The translations under genes and the position numbers were made by a program. From JANQMX01 sp965247175 (GTDB lineage: Bacteria; Pseudomonadota; Alphaproteobacteria; Kiloniellales; DSM-21159): a DNA stretch of 64,000 bases. Under the pieces are notes generated by a model. It saw only the letters and a list, made by a program, of their open reading frames with translations, had not been told where the DNA came from and made no database searches. The stretch spans positions 4,154,001 to 4,218,000 of the forward strand of contig OZ252006.1 of NCBI GenBank assembly GCA_965247175.1, in the 5' to 3' direction. Positions within the stretch are counted from its first letter, which is position 1. Every line of letters begins with the position of its first letter. This document shows, one piece after another, positions 8,946-17,233 of this stretch.

Positions 8946-10157
8946 ATGTCCGACTCTTCCTTTGAGGCCGACCCGGAGGGTCTCAGGCAGGCGCTGGAAG
9001 CGCTTTTGGCGCCGCCGTCGTCCGAGGGTGCGCAGCCCTTGCCGGGCGCCTTGCCTGAACAAGGCTATGGTGAGCAGGCCGTGCTCGATCGCCTCTCGCC
9101 CGTCGTTCTGGGCGGCGCGCGACGCCTTGGTGCCCCAGATGCCCTGGCCCATATGGACCCGCCGACACCCTGGATTGCCTGGGCGATGAGCTTGTGGAAC
9201 GCCTCCCTGAACCAGAACCTGCTGCATCCGGACGTGGCGCCGGTGGCCCGCGACCTGGAGGCGCGGGTGGTGGACTGGCTGGCGCCAGCTTTCGGCATGG
9301 ACGGTGGTCACATGACACCCGGTTCGACTCTCGCCAACCTGACCGCGCTCTGGGCAGCCCGGGAGCTCAAGGGCGTGGGGCGGGTGATCGCATCGGATGC
9401 GGCGCACCTCTCTGCCGCCAAGTCGGCTCACATCCTCGGGCTGGACTATCAGGCGATACCAACCGACGCGGCCGGCTGTCTCGACGCAGGGTCCTTGCCG
9501 GACGACCTGTCTTCCACGGCACTGGTCTTGACCGCCGGCACCACCTCGGCCGGGGCCATCGACGATCTCGCCCTGGCCGGCCGCGCCGCCTGGACCCACG
9601 TCGATGCCGCTTGGGCCGGGCCTTTGCGTTTCTCCCGCCGCTACGCTGCCCGCCTGGACGGCATCGAGCAGGCAGACTCCGTCGCGGTCTCCGCCCACAA
9701 ATGGCTGTTCCAGCCCAAGGAGTCGGGGCTCATCTTCTTCCGTGACAACACCGCGGCGGAGGCGGCCATCTCATTCGGCGGCGCCTATCTCGCCGTGCCG
9801 AACGTTGGCGTGCTGGGCTCCCACGGCGCAGTGGCGGTGCCGCTGCTTGCCACCCTGATGGCCTGGGGTCGGGCCGGGCTCGAAGCGCGCATCGACCGCA
9901 CCATGGCAACGGCCGAGACGCTGTGGCAGCGCTTGGACGATCATCCCGCGGCCGAGCTCTACGGGCCGCAGGTCAGCGGCGTCGTGCTCTGGCGGCCCAA
10001 CGACGGCCGCAGCGCACAGAGCATTCGCGAGGCCTTGCCGGTCGGTCTGGCATCTCTCACCACGGCCGACGGCAGAGACTGGCTGCGCCAGGTGGCCGCC
10101 AACCCCAATGCCGATATTGAGACGATTTGGCCGGCGATTGCGCGTGCGCTCAGATAG
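8946..10157 (+). CDS. PLP-dependent group II amino acid decarboxylase-like enzyme
   Basis: 403-aa fold-type I PLP enzyme. The likely Schiff-base lysine is Lys252 in SAHKWLF, and Asp220 in HVDAAWAG would pair with the pyridine nitrogen; AGTTSAGAIDD (197-207) is the usual phosphate/PLP region. This matches the aromatic-L-amino-acid/glutamate decarboxylase superfamily, although 403 aa is shorter than the usual 470-500 because the N-terminal segment is compact. It would act in the cytoplasm; substrate is not predictable from the sequence. The gene is monocistronic here and divergent from the protease, with a 174-bp intergenic region. Confidence 0.85.
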   Translation: MSDSSFEADPEGLRQALEALLAPPSSEGAQPLPGALPEQGYGEQAVLDRLSPVVLGGARRLGAPDALAHMDPPTPWIAWAMSLWNASLNQNLLHPDVAPVARDLEARVVDWLAPAFGMDGGHMTPGSTLANLTALWAARELKGVGRVIASDAAHLSAAKSAHILGLDYQAIPTDAAGCLDAGSLPDDLSSTALVLTAGTTSAGAIDDLALAGRAAWTHVDAAWAGPLRFSRRYAARLDGIEQADSVAVSAHKWLFQPKESGLIFFRDNTAAEAAISFGGAYLAVPNVGVLGSHGAVAVPLLATLMAWGRAGLEARIDRTMATAETLWQRLDDHPAAELYGPQVSGVVLWRPNDGRSAQSIREALPVGLASLTTADGRDWLRQVAANPNADIETIWPAIARALR

Positions 10158-10228
10158 AAGCGCGTTGTTCTCAAGTGAAGCCAAGACATCGTCACCAATG
10201 CAAAAGCAAATGGCGTTCGAATTCACAC

Positions 10229-10258
10229 TTGCTATTGTGGAAAAAGCAAAGCTATTAT
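10229..10258 (+). promoter_or_regulatory. putative sigma70-type promoter for the orphan lipoprotein
   Basis: TTGCTA at 10229-10234 and TATTAT at 10253-10258 are separated by 18 bp in a markedly AT-rich stretch, unlike the GC-rich surroundings. The implied transcript leader carries a CTTGCC/GGCAAG hairpin (10317-10332) that abuts the GGGGGG ribosome binding site. Prediction by eye only. Confidence 0.4.
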
Positions 10259-10341
10259 TAACAATAGTATTACGTGATTTTACGCATCAATTTGGAGAGC
10301 CGTGCGGTCCGCAGTGCTTGCCGTTCGGCAAGGGGGGTAAC

Positions 10342-11454
10342 ATGCAGCATTCGGCGCTATCGACTTGCGTCGCAGGGTTACTGACCATTGCTCTCGCATC
10401 CTGCGATGCAACCCACATGAAGACCACGCAGCTCTCCGAAACGGAGGTGGTCGGCAACACGGCCGATCTCCGAATGATCTTCCGAGACACGGCCAGTTAC
10501 GACCGGGCCGAAGGTCACATCATTCCGACGCGCATTCTCTGTGCCGAGCCCAGCCCCGACGTTGCCAAGGTGATGGAGGCCGCATTGAGCAGCAACATCG
10601 GTCTCAGCATCCCGGGGCAAGGTGCCGGCTCCGCGGCAGCCTCAATCGCCACGGCCGAGGCCCTGGCCCAACTGGGTGAGCGCTTGGCGACAATCCAGCT
10701 TCTGCGCGATGGCCTCTACCGGGCTTGCGAGGCCTATGCCAATGGTGCCCTGACGGAAACCGGCTACATCGTCATGCTGAGCCGCTTCGACGATAGCATG
10801 GTCACGATGATGCTCGGCGAGCTCGCCGCGGGCGCATTCGGCCGCAGTTTGGCCGCCCTTGGCGGGACCGCCGATGCGGATGCGAAAGGCACCGCCGTCA
10901 GCCTGCTGCAATTGGCCGAAGATGCCGACCAAGCGGCAAAGCTGGCGGAGGAACAAGCGGCGGCAAAGGAAGCAGAGGCGGCAAACACGCAAGATCCGGC
11001 CGAGGCACAGAAGAAGACGGAAGAAGCCGAAGCGCTGCGGAAACTGGCCAAGGCTCAAGTCGACGTCGCCGCCACCGCCAAGGTCACTGCGAGCGCCACA
11101 GCGGCGGGCGCGATCTCTCACCAGCCGGATAAGGACGTCGCCGAACAGATCGCCGAAATGCAGCGGAAGTACATCGAGAACATCAATTCGGATTCTCTCG
11201 TTGTCGCTTGCATCCACGCACTCTCGCGCGCCGATGGTGCGACCTCACCCATGGGGCGAGCCTGCTGGACCAATGGGACGGGTATCCTCGCTACGATCAT
11301 GAAGGATCAGTCCGAGCTGCTCGAAGCCGTCAAGCTCCGGCACATCAGTGAGCGCGATGCCGAGTCCTTTGCCGAAGCCGTCAAAAACATGGAAACAATC
11401 ATGAAGGCCACCAAGGAGCTGGGGAGCGCCGCAGGGGGCCAGCCGCAGCAGTGA
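10342..11454 (+). CDS. orphan lipoprotein with Ala/Glu-rich helical region
   Basis: 370-aa protein of no family I recognise. The chosen ATG follows AGGGGGGTAAC and opens a good lipoprotein signal: hydrophobic core, lipobox ALASC, Cys21. Asp at +2 of the mature protein is the classical E. coli Lol-avoidance signal, which would suggest inner-membrane retention if that rule holds here. Mature residues about 205-265 are a long Ala/Glu/Lys-rich helix, probably coiled coil, flanked by mixed regions containing four further cysteines. A longer frame extends upstream to 10108 but overlaps the decarboxylase gene and lacks a signal, so it is not used. It has an AT-rich upstream region with a plausible promoter of its own. 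Confidence 0.75.
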   Translation: MQHSALSTCVAGLLTIALASCDATHMKTTQLSETEVVGNTADLRMIFRDTASYDRAEGHIIPTRILCAEPSPDVAKVMEAALSSNIGLSIPGQGAGSAAASIATAEALAQLGERLATIQLLRDGLYRACEAYANGALTETGYIVMLSRFDDSMVTMMLGELAAGAFGRSLAALGGTADADAKGTAVSLLQLAEDADQAAKLAEEQAAAKEAEAANTQDPAEAQKKTEEAEALRKLAKAQVDVAATAKVTASATAAGAISHQPDKDVAEQIAEMQRKYIENINSDSLVVACIHALSRADGATSPMGRACWTNGTGILATIMKDQSELLEAVKLRHISERDAESFAEAVKNMETIMKATKELGSAAGGQPQQ

Positions 11455-11481
11455 AACTGAACTCCCGCCGGTGGGTCGCCG

Positions 11482-13050
11482 CTAAGCCGGGATGACCCAG
11501 CTGCGGCCGCGCGGCGTCTCGATGTACTCCGGCCAGCGGAAGTCGAGCGGCGGGTCGTAGTCGCAGAGCGGCGCCATCCATTGGCTGCCGCCGATGCCGC
11601 CGCCGGTGCGCGCTTCAAACTCTGCCTTGGCCTCGGCGAGCAGCGCCGGCTGCTCCAAGAGATCGAGCACGGTCAGCGCGATGGTCTTGGCGGCACAGGC
11701 TATCATGGGGTCGATGCAGGGCGCCAGACCGCCCAGCGCATTCATCACCCAGTGAGGATAGGCAGTGCCGGGCTCAGGCGCGGCCAGAGCAGGCCGGCCG
11801 ATGTAGAGCCGCACCGTCGGCGCGTGCCAGCAAAACTCGGTGTAGTCGTCCGAGGTGAAATGCGCCTGCCAGGGCGGGATCTCCCGGCGCAACTCCCGCT
11901 CTGCCGCCTCCGGCTCTATCAGCTCTTCGATGGCCGGCAGGAAGGGCGTCTCCATCGGTTCCAGGCCCAGGTTGCGCTGGATCTCCTGGGCGAGGCGGAT
12001 CGCCTCTCCTTCGAAGCGGGGCGGCCCGACCTGCTCCAGATTGCTGTAGGTGAGCCGCGCCATGGCGTGGTTGGCGAGGCCGGGACGCGACTTGGCCACC
12101 CAGTCGCGCCGCCAATTGCAATGCGACAGGCGCGCGGCGCTCTCTGCGTAGTGGTCCAGCGCGCGGACGACCTGCTCTGCCATCTCCAGGGTTGGGACCC
12201 TGGCGAAGTACATGATCTGCGCCATCTGGGCCGGCAGGTTGTCGGCCGTCGCCTGGCCGGCGTTGAGGATGACCTCGTTCATCGACCAGCCGGAGGCGTT
12301 GGGCAGGATGTGCTCCTTTAGCGCCTTGCCCGAGAGGTACATCTGCACCACGGCGTCGTTGGCACCGGGCGCCCGTACGGCGGCGTGGGAGGCGGCGATG
12401 GGTGAGTCGCTGCCCGCGCTCAGCCACGTCTCGGGTTCGTCGCAGGTGAAGCTGTAGATGAAGCCGTAGCCGACGCTGCAGTGGGTGTCCCAGCGCACGG
12501 TGTTGCAGAGCGGCAGCATGTAGAAGGGATGGAAGCTGATCGCCGCATCCAGGTCGTCGTAGTAGCCACGGGCGGCGTGGATGGGCTTGGAGCCGCGGAC
12601 CTTCTCCGCCGGCTCGCCGAACAGCTTCAGGCGCCCCGGAATGCCGTGCCGCTCCATGGCCTCCTTGGCGGCAAGGAAGCCGCCGAGGGCGCCCATGCCG
12701 AGGGCGGAGTGCGGGTCGGTGTGCCCGCCGGCATAGGGGCTAAGCCCGTCGCGCGGGCGCTTCACCGTGTCGGCAGCCTGGCAGTTTCCGGGCACGCCGT
12801 CGTATTCGACGTAGCCGCCGATGGTTGGTCCGGCGCCATTCTCCCAAACGGCGCAGAAGGCCGTGGGCATGCCGCCCGAGTCGGCTTCAACCGTGAAGCC
12901 CTCGGCCTCCAGGCGCTCCACATACCAGGCGGCCGAGCGGTACTCCCGCCAGGCGGTTTCGCCGAAATCCCAGATGGTGGCGTTCCACTCGGACAGCGCC
13001 GGCATCTTGGCCTCGACCCAGGCGGTGGCCGTCCCCTTGGCGTGCGACAT
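11482..13050 (-). CDS. M20-type amidohydrolase (AbgB-like)
   Basis: 522-aa member of the M20/AbgB amidohydrolase group, cytoplasmic zinc enzymes that hydrolyse N-acyl or p-aminobenzoyl amino acids. Visible core elements are GGYVEYDGVPG, the metal-region GGHTDPHSALGMGALGG and KLFGEPAEKVRGSKP. The last corresponds to the usual PAEE catalytic segment, but its second acidic position is Lys here, so metal binding may differ. The start at ATG 13050 is preferred to the upstream frame because that frame runs into the preceding gene; GGAGG lies about 11 bp upstream. It follows the AstE-like gene by 7 bp, so the two are co-transcribed. The substrate is unknown. Confidence 0.82.
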   Translation of the reverse strand: MSHAKGTATAWVEAKMPALSEWNATIWDFGETAWREYRSAAWYVERLEAEGFTVEADSGGMPTAFCAVWENGAGPTIGGYVEYDGVPGNCQAADTVKRPRDGLSPYAGGHTDPHSALGMGALGGFLAAKEAMERHGIPGRLKLFGEPAEKVRGSKPIHAARGYYDDLDAAISFHPFYMLPLCNTVRWDTHCSVGYGFIYSFTCDEPETWLSAGSDSPIAASHAAVRAPGANDAVVQMYLSGKALKEHILPNASGWSMNEVILNAGQATADNLPAQMAQIMYFARVPTLEMAEQVVRALDHYAESAARLSHCNWRRDWVAKSRPGLANHAMARLTYSNLEQVGPPRFEGEAIRLAQEIQRNLGLEPMETPFLPAIEELIEPEAAERELRREIPPWQAHFTSDDYTEFCWHAPTVRLYIGRPALAAPEPGTAYPHWVMNALGGLAPCIDPMIACAAKTIALTVLDLLEQPALLAEAKAEFEARTGGGIGGSQWMAPLCDYDPPLDFRWPEYIETPRGRSWVIPA

Positions 13051-13057
13051 CGAGGTC

Positions 13058-14206
13058 TCAGTCCTCCAGGAGGAAGCCTTGGCGATGGGGTAGCGGCTCC
13101 TTGCCGACAACCTTCACCACCGTACCGCCGGCGTAGACGTACTTGTCCAGGCGGCGCGACAGGACGAAGCCGTCGTTGCGTGCATGGATAGGCGTGTTGG
13201 CAGTCGCGAGATCGACGGCACCGGGGTCCATGACTTCGGCGACCAAGTCGCCTGTCTTGACCGGGGCACCCAGGTCGACCCGGTAGCGGATGATGCCGGC
13301 CTTGGGGCTGCGCAGGCTGTCGGTGGCCCGCAGATCGGTCGCCTCGCAGAGCGCTTCGGGCAAGGGGCCGGGGTCGCCCGAGATGTAGCCGCGGCGCTGC
13401 AGCGTGCGGAAGATGCCGGCGGCGTCGGCTTCGGCCATCTCGTCGAAGACGTCGGCCCAGCCGCGCAGCTCCACCGTGGTGGCCTCACAGACCGGCGGGA
13501 TGGGCTTGTCGGGAAAGCGCTTGGCGAGGCGGAACCAGGGCCCGGACATGCTCTCGTCGAAGGAGGCGCCGCCGGAATCCTCCGCCGTCATCACCGCGCG
13601 GGCCCCGAGGTCAGCTGCCAGGTCGGAGAAGCTCGGCCAGTGCTGCGGCGCAATGAAGAGGTGCATCAAGGCCTCGTTGTCGCAATGCATGTCGAGCATC
13701 AGGTCGGCGGTGCAGGCCTCGCGCATGAGCGCGACACGCAGGTGGTCGATCTCCTTGAGCGGCTCCAGCGCATCGATCGCGGCGACCATGGCCCGGCGGA
13801 TGAGGGCGACATTGGCGGCGGCGTCATCGGTGAGCGCAGGGCCAATCTCATCGGCCGCCATGGCGGCGAGGTCGGGCCAATTGCGGTTGAAGTTGCCGTC
13901 GCCGATCATCGCGTGGCGGCCCAGCTGGCGGCCGTTGACGAACTGCTGGATGCCGATCGGGTTCGCGTAAGGCATCAGGACGATCTCGCCCTCGATCTGC
14001 CCCGCATCCTCGGCCGCGTCGAGCAGGCGCCGCAGATGATAGGCGGTCAGCATCGCCGGGGTTTCGTCGGCGTGGATGGAGGCTTGGATGTAGGCCTTCT
14101 TGCCACCCGTCTCAGCGACAGGCTTGCCGTAGCGCAGGCGCAGCAGGCGGCGCTCCGTCCCCGCCCCCGGCCAGCTCAAGGGCACGATCTCGCAGTGTCC
14201 CGGCAT
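13058..14206 (-). CDS. succinylglutamate desuccinylase/aspartoacylase family zinc hydrolase
   Basis: 382-aa M14-like metallohydrolase of the AstE/AspA superfamily. The zinc ligands are visible as His45 and Glu48 in SIHADETPAM and His174 in LMLDMHCDNEA. A C-terminal beta-rich domain (RYRVDLGAPVKTGDLVAEV, then NDGFVLSRRLDKYVYAGG) resembles the biotinyl/lipoyl-like domain seen in long members. The family deacylates N-acyl amino acids (N-succinylglutamate, N-acetylaspartate, N-acetyl-diaminobutyrate). It is first in a two-gene operon with the M20 amidohydrolase and divergent from the MttB-like gene, suggesting joint use of an N-acylated or amide-linked substrate. Confidence 0.85.
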   Translation of the reverse strand: MPGHCEIVPLSWPGAGTERRLLRLRYGKPVAETGGKKAYIQASIHADETPAMLTAYHLRRLLDAAEDAGQIEGEIVLMPYANPIGIQQFVNGRQLGRHAMIGDGNFNRNWPDLAAMAADEIGPALTDDAAANVALIRRAMVAAIDALEPLKEIDHLRVALMREACTADLMLDMHCDNEALMHLFIAPQHWPSFSDLAADLGARAVMTAEDSGGASFDESMSGPWFRLAKRFPDKPIPPVCEATTVELRGWADVFDEMAEADAAGIFRTLQRRGYISGDPGPLPEALCEATDLRATDSLRSPKAGIIRYRVDLGAPVKTGDLVAEVMDPGAVDLATANTPIHARNDGFVLSRRLDKYVYAGGTVVKVVGKEPLPHRQGFLLED

Positions 14207-14386
14207 CCCACTCTCCCTGCCTGCTTGTTGCTTTATCGCCCGAGGATAGCGACCCGGCAGAGGCTGTCTATCGCTCCGGCCATGCGTTTAGCGTGATCGA
14301 GTCCTGCCCGCGTCGCGGACAAGCAAGAGAAACGAAAGCGAAACTGCTTCGCATTAGCTTGAAGAATTTGAGCCTGGGAGGCCGCC

Positions 14387-15949
14387 GTGAGCGTTGAGCC
14401 CTTGAGAGACCGCCGCCGGGGCGGACGTGATGCCCGCCGGGCACTGCGCGCCGAACCGCTTCCCCATGCCGAGCGCCCGGTCAAAGGCGGCCTGGAAGGT
14501 GGCCGCTACCAACCGCTCAGTCAGCGCGATATGGAACGCATTCATGACGCGGTGCTGGAGATTCTGGCGACCGTTGGCCTTGGCCAGGCGATACCCTCCT
14601 GCGTCGAGGCGGTGACGGCCGCCGGCGGCGAAATGAGCGACCAGGGCCGCCTGCTGCTGCCGCGGTCCCTGGTGGAAGACACGATTGCCAATGCGGCACG
14701 GCGCTTCCCGCTCTATGGCCAGGACCCCAAGCACGACATGGAGCCCTGGGACAAGAAGGTCTATTTCGGCACTGCCGGGGCCGCCGTCCATATCGTCGAT
14801 CCGGTGACGGGCGCCTATCGCGATTCGACCTTGAAAGACCTCTACGACATGGCGCGGCTGGTCGACTCGCTGGAGCATATCCACTTCTTCCAGCGCATCC
14901 TGGTCGCCCGCGACATGACGGACCCCTTCGACCTGGACTTCAACACCTGCTACGCCGCCGTGTCGGGCACCACCAAGCACGTCGGCACCAGCTGGGTGCA
15001 CGAAGACCATGTCAAAGAGTCGCTGAAGATGCTGCACGAGATCGCCGGCAGCGAGAAAGCCTGGCGCGCGCGGCCCTTCGTCAGCCAAACCAACTGCTTC
15101 GTCGTGCCGCCCATGAAGTTCGCCGAGGACTCCTGCGGCGCGCTGGAGACGGCGGTGCGCGGCGGCATGCCGGTCCTCCTGCTGGCCGCAGGCCAAGCGG
15201 GCGCCACCAGCCCGGCTGCCATTCCGGGCGCCGTGGTGCAGGAGGTGGCCGAAGTTCTGGCCGGCTTGGTCTACGTCAACGCCGTCGTGCCCGGCGCGCC
15301 CGCCATCTTCGGCACCTGGCCCTTCGTTTCGGACCTGCGCACCGGTGCCATGTCCGGCGGCTCCGGCGAGCAGGCCTTGCTGATGTCGGCCTGCGCCCAG
15401 ATGGCGCGCTTCTACGATCTCACCGGCGGGGTCTGCGCTGGCATGACCGATTCCAAAGTGCCGGATGCCCAAGCCGGCTTCGAGAAGGGCTACAACTACG
15501 CCCTGGTCGGCAACTCCGGCGCCAATCTGGTCTACGAGTCGGCCGGCATGCATGCCTCGCTGCTGGGCTGCTGCATGGAAAGCCTGGTGATCGACAACGA
15601 CGCCATCGGCGCCGCGCTGCGCACCGTGCGCGGTGTCGAGGTGACCGACGAGAGCCTCTCGGTCGAGGTCATCCGCGACGTCTGCCTCAACGGCCCCGGC
15701 CACTACCTCGGCCACGCTCAGACACTCGGGCTGATGCAGAAGGACTACGTCTACCCCGATGTGGCCGACCGCATGAGCCCGAAGGAGTGGGAGGAGTCCA
15801 AGCGCGAAGTGATCCTCGACCGAGCGATGAAGCGGACCCAGGAGCTCCTGGCCAGTCATCACCCACGGCACATCGCGCCGGAGACCGACGCCCGCCTGCG
15901 CGCGGAGTTCGACGTCAAGCTGCCGCGCGAGGCGATGGAAGCCGGCTGA
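14387..15949 (+). CDS. MttB-family (COG5598) methyltransferase, non-pyrrolysine type
   Basis: 520-aa protein of the trimethylamine methyltransferase superfamily. Recognisable regions are LSQRDMERIHDAVLEIL near the N-terminus, YFGTAGAAVHIVDP, GTTKHVGTSW, PAIFGTWPFVSDLRTGAMSGGSGEQALL and GPGHYLGHAQTL near the end. The frame is continuous with no internal TAG, so this is the non-pyrrolysine class, whose characterised members demethylate quaternary amines such as glycine betaine, proline betaine or carnitine, passing methyl to a corrinoid protein. No corrinoid protein or corrinoid-activating gene is next to it. The GTG start has GGGAGG 5 bp upstream. It lies divergent from the AstE-like/M20 pair across 180 bp. 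Confidence 0.85.
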   Translation: MSVEPLRDRRRGGRDARRALRAEPLPHAERPVKGGLEGGRYQPLSQRDMERIHDAVLEILATVGLGQAIPSCVEAVTAAGGEMSDQGRLLLPRSLVEDTIANAARRFPLYGQDPKHDMEPWDKKVYFGTAGAAVHIVDPVTGAYRDSTLKDLYDMARLVDSLEHIHFFQRILVARDMTDPFDLDFNTCYAAVSGTTKHVGTSWVHEDHVKESLKMLHEIAGSEKAWRARPFVSQTNCFVVPPMKFAEDSCGALETAVRGGMPVLLLAAGQAGATSPAAIPGAVVQEVAEVLAGLVYVNAVVPGAPAIFGTWPFVSDLRTGAMSGGSGEQALLMSACAQMARFYDLTGGVCAGMTDSKVPDAQAGFEKGYNYALVGNSGANLVYESAGMHASLLGCCMESLVIDNDAIGAALRTVRGVEVTDESLSVEVIRDVCLNGPGHYLGHAQTLGLMQKDYVYPDVADRMSPKEWEESKREVILDRAMKRTQELLASHHPRHIAPETDARLRAEFDVKLPREAMEAG

Positions 15950-16089
15950 TCGCCCCTCGGTGCTAGTTCGAAAGGTCAACGGAGCGGCGGCTTCTCCCCA
16001 CTTGCGCCGGCTAGGTCCTTGTCACATGGTCACCTTGTTGAGACGCGCAGCCTCGCTGCGCGACGGGGTCGCTTGTGCAAGGGGGACGG

Positions 16090-17229
16090 ATGAGCGAGAG
16101 CGAAACGCCGGCTGCTGGCGGCGACGCGGCAGAGCCGCCGGAAACCGAAGCGAACCGGGACAAGTCCGGCTTGGCGGGCCTGCGCCGTATCACGCTCATT
16201 GCCATTCTGATCGCCCTGGCGATCTTCATCTACTACGTGATCGCGGACCGGACGACGCCGTTCGCCGGGGACGCCCGTGTGCAGGCCTTCGTGCTCCGAG
16301 TCACGCCGGAGGTCACCGGCCAGGTCCAGTTCGTCGGCGTCATCGACAACGAGGTGGTGGACGAGGGCGCGGTGCTCTTCCGCATCGACCCGATCCCCTT
16401 CGAGGCAGCGGTCGCTCAGGCTGAGGCACAGCTCGGGCAGGTAGGTCAGACTCTGGGCGCCTCGACCGCGTCGGTGGAAGTGGAGCAGGCCAAGCTCGAT
16501 GAAGCCCGCGCCGCCGAAGCCAATGTCCGCGCCCAGTCCAACCGTGTCCTGGAGCTGGTCAAGCGCGGCGTCTACCCCCGAGCGCGAGAGGACGATGCGC
16601 TGGCCGCCATCGACGAGGCACGCGCCGTCGTGGAGAGCGCCGAGGCGGATCTGCGCCGGGCGCAGGAGGAGCTCGGCCCGGAAGGACAGGACAACCCGCA
16701 GATCCAGGATGCCTTGGCGGCGCTCGAGCGGGCGCGCTTCGACCTTTCCCGCACCACCGTCTCGGCGCCCTCAGCCGGGGCTGTGACCAACCTTCAGCTT
16801 GCCGAAGGCCAGACCGTGGTCGCAGGGCACGCGGCCATGACCTTCATCAGCCGCGACGATGTCTGGCTTCTGGCGGCCATGCGCGAGAACAGCCTCGGCG
16901 TGCTCGAGCCGGGCCAGACCGCCGAGGTCGTGCTCGATGCGCTGCCGGGCCGTGTCTTCGAGGCCACCGTGCGCAGCATTGGTTGGGGCATTGCCGGCGG
17001 CTCGGTCGATCCCTCCACGGGCCTGCCCAAGACCAGCGACGACAGCGGCTGGCTGACCGATCCGCAGCGCTTTCCCGTGCATCTGGTGTTCGATGTGGAG
17101 CGCCCGCCGGTCGGTGCGCGCTATGGCTCCAAGGCGGCGGTCATTGTCTATGCCGGCGGCAATCCCATCATGGACGCTATCGCCTGGCTCAGGATCCGCC
17201 TGATCGCGCTTCTCACCTACGTGTCCTGA
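16090..17229 (+). CDS. HlyD/EmrA-type efflux membrane fusion protein
   Basis: 379-aa inner-membrane adaptor: a polar cytoplasmic N-terminus, one TM helix at about residues 33-53, then a biotinyl-lipoyl half (VQAFVLRVTPEVTGQVQFV), a long Ala/Glu-rich coiled-coil hairpin and the second lipoyl half (ISRDDVWLLAAMRENSLGVLEPGQ). The size and order match AaeA/EmrA/YibH-type proteins, which pair with small membrane exporters. ATG at 16090 is used because AGGGGGACGG lies directly upstream. Its partner is the DUF2955-like gene 4 bp downstream. Cargo is unknown; AaeAB homologs export aromatic acids. Confidence 0.88.
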   Translation: MSESETPAAGGDAAEPPETEANRDKSGLAGLRRITLIAILIALAIFIYYVIADRTTPFAGDARVQAFVLRVTPEVTGQVQFVGVIDNEVVDEGAVLFRIDPIPFEAAVAQAEAQLGQVGQTLGASTASVEVEQAKLDEARAAEANVRAQSNRVLELVKRGVYPRAREDDALAAIDEARAVVESAEADLRRAQEELGPEGQDNPQIQDALAALERARFDLSRTTVSAPSAGAVTNLQLAEGQTVVAGHAAMTFISRDDVWLLAAMRENSLGVLEPGQTAEVVLDALPGRVFEATVRSIGWGIAGGSVDPSTGLPKTSDDSGWLTDPQRFPVHLVFDVERPPVGARYGSKAAVIVYAGGNPIMDAIAWLRIRLIALLTYVS

Positions 17230-17233
17230 GCCC

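Noticed and set aside
10108..10341. N-terminal extension of the orphan lipoprotein
   Set aside because: It overlaps the end of the decarboxylase gene, has no ribosome binding site, and would bury the lipoprotein signal peptide.
13058..14206. Ectoine-degradation deacetylase (DoeB)
   Set aside because: DoeB is in the same superfamily, but the required partner DoeA (an M24-type ectoine hydrolase) and the usual regulator are not adjacent.
14387..15949. Pyrrolysine-containing trimethylamine methyltransferase
   Set aside because: The frame contains no internal TAG and no pylT/pylS genes are present, so it belongs to the non-pyrrolysine class.
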